Virus record (IMG/VR): IMGVR_UViG_3300030085_003864
Location: 51,372 to 80,799 of that record
Strand: one strand, 5' to 3'
Source of the DNA: a virus
Length of the DNA stretch: 29,428 bases
The translations under genes were made by a program, and so were the position numbers. Shown here piece after piece: positions 23,243-29,428 of the stretch (within the stretch, counting starts at the first letter, position 1; the number at the start of each line of letters is the position of its first letter). The notes below the pieces were generated by a model. It made no database searches. It had not been told where the DNA came from and saw nothing but the letters and a program-made list of their open reading frames with translations.

Positions 23243-24813
23243 TGGATAATAAACTCAAAGAGGTAATTAAACAAGAATATATAAAGTGTGCAAAAGATCC
23301 CGTATACTTCTTAAAAAAGTACGCTGTAATTCAACATCCAATGAAAGGAAAAGTACCATTTGCACTATATCCATTTCAAGAATCATCATTGAATCAATTT
23401 AAAGATAATAATTACAACATCATTTTAAAGGCACGCCAGTTGGGAATCTCAACATTAACTGCAGGATATGCATTATGGATGATGACATTTCAATCAGACA
23501 AGAACATATTGGTTATAGCAACTAAACAAGATACCGCTAAGAATTTGGTTACTAAAATCCGAGTGATGCACGCAAACCTACCGAGTTGGGTAAGGTCAGG
23601 TTGTGTTGAGGATAATAAATTATCATTACGATACTCAAATGGTTCACAAGTAAAAGCAATATCAAGTACTGAGGACGCAGGTCGTTCAGAGGCACTATCT
23701 TTACTTGTGATTGATGAGGCAGCATTTATCGACAAGATTGATACAATATGGACTGCTGCACAAAGTACTCTATCAACTGGTGGACAATGTATAGCACTAT
23801 CCACACCAAATGGTGTTGGTAATTGGTTTCATAAAACTTGGGTAGGTGCAGAAGAAGGTGAGAATGATTGGAATACAATTAAATTACATTGGACGGTACA
23901 TCCCGATAGAGAACAAGATTGGAGAGATGAACAAGATAAGTTATTAGGACCGAGTGGAGCAGCACAAGAATGTGATTGTGACTTCATCACTTCTGGTCAA
24001 GGTGTTATTGACGCACGAATTCTTGAAGAATATAAAAAGACACAAATTGAAGAAGCAGTTGAGAAACGAGGAATAGATAGTAACTTGTGGATATTTAGAC
24101 AGCCAGATTATACAAAAAGTTATGTAGTGGCAGCTGATGTTGCTCGTGGTGATGGTGCCGACTTTTCTGCATTTCATGTAATAGAAATAGAGAGTATGGA
24201 ACAAGTTGCAGAATACAAGGGGAAACTTTCTACAAAGGATTTTGGTAATTTATGTATGAATACTGCTATGGAGTATAACAACGCATTACTTGTTATTGAG
24301 AACTCAAGTATTGGTTGGGCAGCCATTCAACAAGTAATTGATAGAGAATATGATAATCTATTTTATACAAGTAAAGATTTAAGGTATGTTGATGTCGCAA
24401 GACAAGTAACAAACCGATATAGAAATTCCGAAAGACAAATGGTTCCTGGTTTTTCAATGACAATGAAAACAAGACCATTAGTAATCGCAAAATTAGAAGA
24501 ATATTTCAGAGAGAAGGCTGTTATCGTTCATTCGGACAGATTGATTGATGAATTATTTGTATTTATATGGAACAACAACAGAGCCGAAGCAATGGAAGGA
24601 TATAATGATGACCTTGCAATGAGTTTGGCAATTGGATTGTGGGTAAGAGATACTGCACTAAGGTTGAACGCAGAGGGAATCGCCCTACAAAAAACAGTCC
24701 TAAGTAAAATGTTAGATTATGAAGCAGTTTACACACCACAAGATAATAAGAATGATTCTTGGACAATGAAAGTTGGTGAGGAACAAGAAGATCTAACTTG
24801 GTTAATTAAATAA
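23242..24813 (+). CDS. 17: Terminase large subunit (gp17-like)
   Basis: The 523-residue product has the packaging ATPase N-terminal domain: 'LKARQLGISTLTAG' Walker A region at 62-75, Walker B 'LLVIDEA' at 154-160 (D158, E159) and coupling motif 'ALSTPNG' near 185-191. The RNase H-fold nuclease domain follows, with acidic residues D299 ('VAADVARGDG'), E353 ('VIENSS') and D456/D457 ('YNDDLA'). The usual Walker A Lys position is Ile69, as in some phage terminases that keep the preceding Arg (R65). It cuts concatemers and drives DNA into the prohead through the portal encoded next. Start overlaps the previous stop (TAATG). Confidence 0.95.
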   Translation: MDNKLKEVIKQEYIKCAKDPVYFLKKYAVIQHPMKGKVPFALYPFQESSLNQFKDNNYNIILKARQLGISTLTAGYALWMMTFQSDKNILVIATKQDTAKNLVTKIRVMHANLPSWVRSGCVEDNKLSLRYSNGSQVKAISSTEDAGRSEALSLLVIDEAAFIDKIDTIWTAAQSTLSTGGQCIALSTPNGVGNWFHKTWVGAEEGENDWNTIKLHWTVHPDREQDWRDEQDKLLGPSGAAQECDCDFITSGQGVIDARILEEYKKTQIEEAVEKRGIDSNLWIFRQPDYTKSYVVAADVARGDGADFSAFHVIEIESMEQVAEYKGKLSTKDFGNLCMNTAMEYNNALLVIENSSIGWAAIQQVIDREYDNLFYTSKDLRYVDVARQVTNRYRNSERQMVPGFSMTMKTRPLVIAKLEEYFREKAVIVHSDRLIDELFVFIWNNNRAEAMEGYNDDLAMSLAIGLWVRDTALRLNAEGIALQKTVLSKMLDYEAVYTPQDNKNDSWTMKVGEEQEDLTWLIK

Positions 24814-24824
24814 TAGAGGATAAA

Positions 24825-26708
24825 ATGGCAAAAACAAATCTAAGAAGTAGACTACAAAGACTTTTTTCCACGAATGTAATCGTAAGACATGCAGGTGGTA
24901 GAAGGTTAAAGATTGCCGATACAGGAAAAGTACAAGCACAAACAAGAAACAATCTTATAGACAGGTGGTCAAGACTTCACACTTCTCAGGCAACAGGTGG
25001 TTACGGACACGCACAATCAATTAGTTTCCAATCACAACGACTTGGGTTGTTTAGAGATTATGAGGAAATGGATAATGATGCAATAGTAGCAAGTGCACTT
25101 GATATATATGCAGACGAATCCACAATGAAAAATGAATATGGTAAAATATTAGAAGTTAATTCAGATAACGAAAATATTCATGATATATTACACAATTTAT
25201 TTTATGATGTATTGAATATAGAATTCAATTTATGGCCTTGGGTTAGAAATATGTGTAAGTACGGAGATTTTTATCTATTTTTAGATATCAAGGAAAAGTA
25301 TGGAGTTACAAATGTAGTACCACTTTCACCTTATGATGTGACTCGTCTTGAAGGAGAGGATCCAGAGAACCCATACTTTACACAATTTATGGTTGAAAAT
25401 GGTGATAATAGACATAGTTCACGGATGACAGAAGGAAAGACATTAGAAAATTTTGAAATAGCCCACTTTAGATTATTATCAGACTCTAACTTTTTACCTT
25501 ATGGTAAAGGTATGATTGAAGGAGCTCGTAAAATTTGGAAACAATTATCTCTTATGGAAGATGCTATGTTGATACATCGTATTATGAGAGCACCTGAAAA
25601 GAGAGTATTCAAAATTGATATAGGAAACATACCACCTGCAGAAGTTGAAAACTTTATGCAAAAGATAATTAATAAGATGAAAAAGGCACCAGTTATAGAC
25701 CAAGCTACAGGTGAGTATAATCTAAAATATAATATCCAAAATCTTACAGAAGATTTTTTCCTACCTGTTCGTGGTGGAGATAGTGGAACTCAGATAGATA
25801 GTTTGGCAGGATTAACTTATGAGGCTGTAGATGATATTGAATATTTGAGAAATAAGTTAATGGCAGCATTAAAAGTTCCAAAGGCTTTTCTTGGATATGA
25901 TGAAGCCGCAGGTAGTAAGGCAACATTAGCAGCAGAGGATGTCAGATTTGCCAGAACAATCGAAAGGATACAGAGGATTGTTGTTAGTGAATTACACAAA
26001 ATTGCAATAGTACATTTATATTCACAAGGATATACAGATGAAGAACTTGTCAATTTTGAATTGAATCTAAAAAATCCATCCACGATATACGAGGAAGAAA
26101 AGATTGAATTGTGGAATAACAAACAAAGTTTAGCCCAATCTATGATGGACTCTAAGATAGCAGATACAGATTGGATTTACGATAATATTTTTAAATTTAC
26201 TGAAGAAGAAAAACAAGAAGTTAGGCTCGGATTACTTAAAGACCAAAAGAGAAAATTCAGATGGTCACAGATTGAAATGGAAGGTAATGATCCTGTTCAA
26301 AGTAATGAAGCAGTCGGAACTCAAGGAGCAATGATGGACGCTGGTGGAGCAGAGGGTGGAATGCCAGGAGTTCCAGGACCACAACCACCAGGAGCAAGAA
26401 CAGCAAGAACGAGTCGTGAATTAGAAATGGATATGCCAGACGATGGGTGGCCAGGAAGTGGTCGTCCAAAGGAAGGTCCTAAACATGGAAAGGACTCAAG
26501 TGTCAGAGGTCGAGATCCACTTGGTAGTCATGATAAGAGAAAGGGTGGTAGTGGAAGTCCAAAATATGGAATTGCATTGGCACACTATGATGCGTTGAAG
26601 AAAAGTTTAGGTAAAGTCAGTAAGGAAGAAGTAAAAATAATCACAGAAACTTCAGATGTGGAACAAGAATATAAAAATGAGGTAGATTCGACTTTAAGTG
26701 AAACTTAA
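24825..26708 (+). CDS. 20: Portal vertex protein (gp20-like)
   Basis: AGAGGA at 24815-24820 precedes the ATG. The 627-residue product is a T4-type portal: 'MAKTNLRSRLQRLF' start, a 'DYEEMDNDAIVASALDIYADE' helix region, 'SPYDVTRLEGE', 'GMIEGARKIWKQL', 'MRAPEKRVFKIDIGN', 'KAFLGYDEAAGSKATLAAEDVRF'. It forms the dodecameric ring at the head-tail vertex. It is about 100 residues longer than T4 gp20; the extra is mainly a Gly/Pro-rich, probably disordered section near 505-590 followed by a short helical end. Adjacent to terminase, with no tail genes between. Confidence 0.95.
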   Translation: MAKTNLRSRLQRLFSTNVIVRHAGGRRLKIADTGKVQAQTRNNLIDRWSRLHTSQATGGYGHAQSISFQSQRLGLFRDYEEMDNDAIVASALDIYADESTMKNEYGKILEVNSDNENIHDILHNLFYDVLNIEFNLWPWVRNMCKYGDFYLFLDIKEKYGVTNVVPLSPYDVTRLEGEDPENPYFTQFMVENGDNRHSSRMTEGKTLENFEIAHFRLLSDSNFLPYGKGMIEGARKIWKQLSLMEDAMLIHRIMRAPEKRVFKIDIGNIPPAEVENFMQKIINKMKKAPVIDQATGEYNLKYNIQNLTEDFFLPVRGGDSGTQIDSLAGLTYEAVDDIEYLRNKLMAALKVPKAFLGYDEAAGSKATLAAEDVRFARTIERIQRIVVSELHKIAIVHLYSQGYTDEELVNFELNLKNPSTIYEEEKIELWNNKQSLAQSMMDSKIADTDWIYDNIFKFTEEEKQEVRLGLLKDQKRKFRWSQIEMEGNDPVQSNEAVGTQGAMMDAGGAEGGMPGVPGPQPPGARTARTSRELEMDMPDDGWPGSGRPKEGPKHGKDSSVRGRDPLGSHDKRKGGSGSPKYGIALAHYDALKKSLGKVSKEEVKIITETSDVEQEYKNEVDSTLSET

Positions 26709-26730
26709 ATGATGAATTATTAGAAGTTTT

Positions 26731-26739
26731 TATATTTAT
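26731..26739 (+). promoter_or_regulatory. Candidate late-type promoter motif TATATTTAT
   Basis: TATATTTAT lies in the 65 bp gap between the portal gene and 26774, 34 nt before the ATG. The gap contains nothing else I recognise apart from GGAG at 26762-26765. Confidence 0.35.
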
Positions 26740-26773
26740 AGATGAAGAAATATACAATTTAGGAGCATAAATT

Positions 26774-27640
26774 ATGGGCCAACGAGTAAAACACTCGAAG
26801 ATTAAGAATACGGGAATACTATTTGAATTATTATCCCGTCAAATTACCGTAGATATGATAAGTGGCGGTGAAACCTCTAAATCAGTCGAGTTACTAAAAA
26901 AATTCTTTAATGAGAATTCAGAACTTGGGAAAGAAAATCAACTTTATCAGGTATTATTAAAGGAAAATTATAAATCGTCTCATAAGGCAGAAAAATTATT
27001 ACAAGTAGTATTAAAATCAAGAGAAAAGTTACAAAATAAAAAACTGCGAAACGAAAAATACAATCTTATAAAAGAGATTAAAGAAAATTATAATGTAGGA
27101 GACTTTTTTAGGGCACGAATTCCAAATTATAAAGTATATGCTTCAATTTACAAATTATTTATGGCAGAAACTGTTAATTTTCTCAACCCAGCAGATGAAG
27201 TGGATAGTTCATTTTGTATTACTGAACACATAACTCGTAATAAAGTTAAGAAAGTTCAAGTAGATTCAGAAAGTCTTATTGATTTCAAGAAAGAGGACAA
27301 AGACATACAGGCATTATCTTATCAGTTAATGGTTGAAAACTTTAATGGTAAGTATAAGAGTCTTAATTCTATGCAAAGAAATCTATTAAAGGAATATATA
27401 AATAATATTTCTAATACTAATTCATTAAGAGAATTTATAGATGGTGAAGTGAAGAAAGTAAAACAAATTCTTACAAAAATTTTACCTAAAGTGGATGATG
27501 ACATTACAAAAATTAAATTATCTGAGGCAATAAAACAGACATCAACTATTTCTAAAGGTAGAATTGTTAAAGATAAACAAGTAGTTGCATTAATGAGGTA
27601 CTATGAACTTATTAAGGAGATAAGGAATGTCACTTCCTAA
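26774..27640 (+). CDS. Conserved head-module protein of unknown function
   Basis: GGAG 8 nt upstream supports the ATG. The 288-residue product is helical and lysine-rich, opening 'KHSKIKNTGILFELLSRQIT' and continuing with repeated Leu/Lys helices. It has no catalytic motif. It sits between portal and prohead protease, where T4 has the small core genes 67 and 68, but is far longer than either product. A role in prohead core or assembly is inferred from position only. It has no obvious N-terminal cleavage tag. Confidence 0.65.
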   Translation: MGQRVKHSKIKNTGILFELLSRQITVDMISGGETSKSVELLKKFFNENSELGKENQLYQVLLKENYKSSHKAEKLLQVVLKSREKLQNKKLRNEKYNLIKEIKENYNVGDFFRARIPNYKVYASIYKLFMAETVNFLNPADEVDSSFCITEHITRNKVKKVQVDSESLIDFKKEDKDIQALSYQLMVENFNGKYKSLNSMQRNLLKEYINNISNTNSLREFIDGEVKKVKQILTKILPKVDDDITKIKLSEAIKQTSTISKGRIVKDKQVVALMRYYELIKEIRNVTS

Positions 27641-28103
27641 AAAAGATATATTCCGTAACCTCATTAGAGAACTGATTAAAAAAGAAATCGATGAGGCTAA
27701 CTCTACCGCAACTGCTGGTGGTGAATATCAAACACCACATTCGTTCAAGGGTAGTAATAAAAAAGGTAAGAAGAAGAAAAAGGCTGGATATCAAGACGGA
27801 CACGAGGATCCAACAATTGGTACTGATAATTTTAAACCAAAAGATCCTAAATTAAGAAAAGAAGGTAGATATCATGATTTTCGTAATGATGATTCTATGT
27901 CCCCTAAACAAAAAATTGGAATGGCAATGAGAGAGACTCGTGATAGTCTTACTGAGTTAGAGCGACTTGTCAGATATAATGTTAGATTAAAAAATGAGTT
28001 AAATGTTGACTCAAGGTCATATTGGAAGAATACACATAAGGCTTTACACAAAATAAGTGAGAGGTTAGTAAAACTAGCAAACAAAGTTGGTCAGCTACAT
28101 TAA
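27627..28103 (+). CDS. Probable prohead core/internal protein with cleavage site
   Basis: The start overlaps the previous gene by 14 nt, with AAGGAG at about 27614. The 158-residue product has 'KKEIDEANSTATAGG' near residues 18-32; the IDE then A fits a gp21-type cleavage site after about residue 23. What follows is Gly/Lys-rich and flexible with 'GGEYQTPHSF', then a C-terminal helical part. The placement between portal and protease genes and the site suggest a prohead core component processed during maturation. Confidence 0.6.
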   Translation: MSLPKKDIFRNLIRELIKKEIDEANSTATAGGEYQTPHSFKGSNKKGKKKKKAGYQDGHEDPTIGTDNFKPKDPKLRKEGRYHDFRNDDSMSPKQKIGMAMRETRDSLTELERLVRYNVRLKNELNVDSRSYWKNTHKALHKISERLVKLANKVGQLH

Positions 28104-28108
28104 AGATT

Positions 28109-28294
28109 ATGTCATTCGAACAGAACAGAAAGTCTTTTATGGACTCTTTGTTTGGTATTTCAACGATGCTAAAAAGATGGCATACAGAAATACAGAAGAA
28201 AGATGTTGATAAAAACTATATGATTGAAAAGTTAACCTTGTGGATTAAAAAACTTGAAGATTTAAGACACGAGATTATGATGAGGAAAAGTTAG
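28109..28294 (+). CDS. Small helical protein of unknown function
   Basis: The 61-residue product is a single amphipathic-looking helical protein ('MLKRWHTEIQKKDVDKNYMIEKLTLWIKKLEDL'). It starts 5 nt after the previous stop and ends overlapping the next start (TAGTG). Tight packing supports it being real; the function is unknown. Confidence 0.5.
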   Translation: MSFEQNRKSFMDSLFGISTMLKRWHTEIQKKDVDKNYMIEKLTLWIKKLEDLRHEIMMRKS

Positions 28295-28632
28295 TGATAA
28301 AACTCAAAGATTTATTAACAGAGGCTAGTCTTTCAGAAGAAATGAAAGAATTAAAGCTCTATATTGACAACGATTCGAGTCTTTACAGACAAAGATACAT
28401 GCCAATATTAAAAAATCTGTCAAAAAAGAAGAAAAAAGGTCAATATCGTCAAAGATTAGCCCAAAAGGCATTTTTGTACTTAATTGATGATGGTGCAAAA
28501 CGATATGTTAGGTCTTATGGTGGAAATCATTTAGATGTTTTTCCAAAAAGACAAAGAAAACAGTTGGCAAAAGATTATGCTGAGGAATTTGAAGAAATTT
28601 TTAAAAATCAAGAATATGATTTTATGAGATAG
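28294..28632 (+). CDS. Capsid-targeted small protein
   Basis: GTG overlaps the upstream stop. The 112-residue product begins MIKLKDLLTE then A, identical to the tag of the 13269 protein, even though it sits 15 kb away in the head module. The rest is basic and helical ('LKNLSKKKKKGQYRQRLAQKAF', then an acidic end). It resembles a small internal protein. Its place directly before the prohead protease is notable. Confidence 0.65.
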   Translation: MIKLKDLLTEASLSEEMKELKLYIDNDSSLYRQRYMPILKNLSKKKKKGQYRQRLAQKAFLYLIDDGAKRYVRSYGGNHLDVFPKRQRKQLAKDYAEEFEEIFKNQEYDFMR

Positions 28633-28639
28633 GAGTGAA

Positions 28640-29263
28640 ATGATGTCAAAACAATTAATAGTAGATTATTTACCATTTGAGGTAACAAGAGAACAGATAA
28701 ACGAATCAATTAAACAAAATAATGGTCGTTTAGTTGTTCATGGTGTTCTACAAAGGTCAGATGCCAAAAATCAAAATGGTAGGGTGTATCCACACGAGAT
28801 TTTGGCAAGAGAATCTGATAAATATGATTCTCAGTTTATTAAACAAAAAAGAGCTATGGGTGAGTTAGACCATCCTGAGTCATCAGTAGTCAATTTACAA
28901 AATGTATCTCATAATATTACCGAAATGCATTGGGAAGGTAAGAATTTAATCGGTACGGTTGAAGTATTGGGAACACCAAGTGGTAATATATTAACAGAAT
29001 TATTTAAAGCTGGAATTAAACTTGGTATAAGTTCTCGTGGTATGGGTTCAGTTTCACCATTAGCAGAAGGTGATGGGCAACAAGTAGGGGATGATTTCGA
29101 ATTGATAGCATTTGATTTCGTATCAAATCCATCTACACATGGAGCTTTTCTATATCCTATGAAAGAAAGTGTTGGAAACGAAATACCTATTACAGAAGGT
29201 AGAACCTGTGGTAAGTATTGTAAAGTTGAAAGTATAATAAACGATATAATTCGTGGAGAATAA
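28640..29263 (+). CDS. 21: Prohead core protease (gp21-like)
   Basis: GGAG at 28632-28635 precedes a double ATG (28640/28643). The 207-residue serine protease has the expected order: 'NGRVYP' (46-51), 'GELDHPES' with catalytic H78, 'GISSRGMG' with nucleophile S132, and 'AFDFVS' with D159. It cleaves head core and internal proteins after (L/I)xE during maturation. Its own C-terminus contains 'IPITEGRT' (about 182-189), a fitting self-cleavage site. Its presence makes processing of the many tagged proteins in this window plausible. Confidence 0.93.
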   Translation: MMSKQLIVDYLPFEVTREQINESIKQNNGRLVVHGVLQRSDAKNQNGRVYPHEILARESDKYDSQFIKQKRAMGELDHPESSVVNLQNVSHNITEMHWEGKNLIGTVEVLGTPSGNILTELFKAGIKLGISSRGMGSVSPLAEGDGQQVGDDFELIAFDFVSNPSTHGAFLYPMKESVGNEIPITEGRTCGKYCKVESIINDIIRGE

Positions 29264-29265
29264 GA

Positions 29266-29428
29266 ATGAGTAATTTATTAAAAAATTTAGTCAAAGAAGA
29301 TTGGTGGAGTGATTTATCATCAGCAGAACAAGCAGCATATATCAAAAGACATCCTGGTTCTCAAAAGGCACAGGCAGCTGCTAAGAAAAAAGATGAACCA
29401 AAAAGTGATAAACCAAAACAAAAACCAT
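29266..29428 (+). CDS. Tagged head-module protein, 5' part (scaffold position; truncated by window)
   Basis: ATG at 29266 follows GGAG within the end of the protease gene. The 54 codons seen encode 'MSNLLKNLVKEDWW', where LVKE resembles the tag end though with Val at P3, then 'SDLSSAEQAAYIKRHPGSQK' and a Lys/Pro-rich low-complexity run. In T4 the scaffold gene 22 follows gene 21, so this could be its counterpart, but the sequence seen so far is more like the tagged internal proteins. Confidence 0.5.
   Translation, partial: MSNLLKNLVKEDWWSDLSSAEQAAYIKRHPGSQKAQAAAKKKDEPKSDKPKQKP

Noticed and set aside
26731-26740. Minus-strand T4 late promoter (TATAAATA read on the reverse strand)
   Set aside because: No minus-strand gene lies to the left, so leftward transcription would only be antisense.
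1-29428. tRNA genes, CRISPR array, IS elements or integrase
   Set aside because: No cloverleaf-like run, regular repeat-spacer pattern, terminal inverted repeats or recombinase motifs were seen on either strand.

Overview
The window is a continuous, strongly AT-rich, entirely plus-strand block of a tailed-phage genome. Its right third carries the T4-type head module: large terminase (gp17-like), portal (gp20-like) and prohead protease (gp21-like). I therefore read it as a T4-like myovirus or close relative, probably from an aquatic host; the host cannot be fixed from this sequence. Genes are packed with 1-20 nt overlaps (ATGA, TAATG, TAGTG junctions), Shine-Dalgarno sequences are recognisable, and every minus-strand reading frame looks like a shadow. 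I saw no tRNA, integrase, IS element, CRISPR array or convincing hairpin terminator.

Region 1 (1-11952) is a surface-chemistry island. It holds the end of a 2-oxoglutarate/Fe(II) oxygenase, two GDP-L-fucose-synthase-like epimerases, a fucosyltransferase-like protein, a sulfotransferase-like protein, three long related putative glycosyltransferases, a short SDR reductase, a B12-binding radical SAM enzyme and two tandem 2OG oxygenases. Together they look like a pathway for making and decorating an unusual deoxy-sugar glycan, or for altering host glycans. The catalytic tetrads of the two larger epimerases are altered.

Region 2 (about 12000-22500) is the most interesting part. A series of unrelated proteins starts with nearly the same short peptide, MIKLxDLL(T/N)E or a variant ending in (L/I)xE. 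This matches the capsid-targeting sequence of T4 internal proteins (IPI-III, Alt), which gp21 cleaves after (L/I)xE. The gp21 homologue lies in the same window, so I infer that these proteins are packaged inside the capsid and delivered with the DNA. The cargo includes a P-loop kinase, a papain/NlpC-like cysteine hydrolase, a tRNA CCA-adding/poly(A) polymerase with an HD domain, and a 934-residue protein joining an R-S-E ADP-ribosyltransferase domain, an NMN-adenylyltransferase-like domain and the C-terminal half of a nucleic-acid-ligase-like protein. The missing N-terminal half, with the KxDG motif, ends another tagged ORF 1.5 kb downstream. The parts suggest a virion-delivered NAD/RNA-modifying or RNA-repair toolkit.

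Region 3 (22500-29428) is head assembly: a small beta-rich protein, a signal-peptide/coiled-coil membrane protein, terminase, portal, a conserved unknown, a tagged probable core protein, two small proteins (one tagged), the prohead protease and the start of a further tagged protein in the position of the scaffold gene. Tail sheath and tube genes, which lie between gp17 and gp20 in T4, are absent here. An AT-rich motif, (T/A)ATATTTAT, recurs 30-34 nt before the first gene of three of the longer intergenic gaps and is a candidate late promoter.
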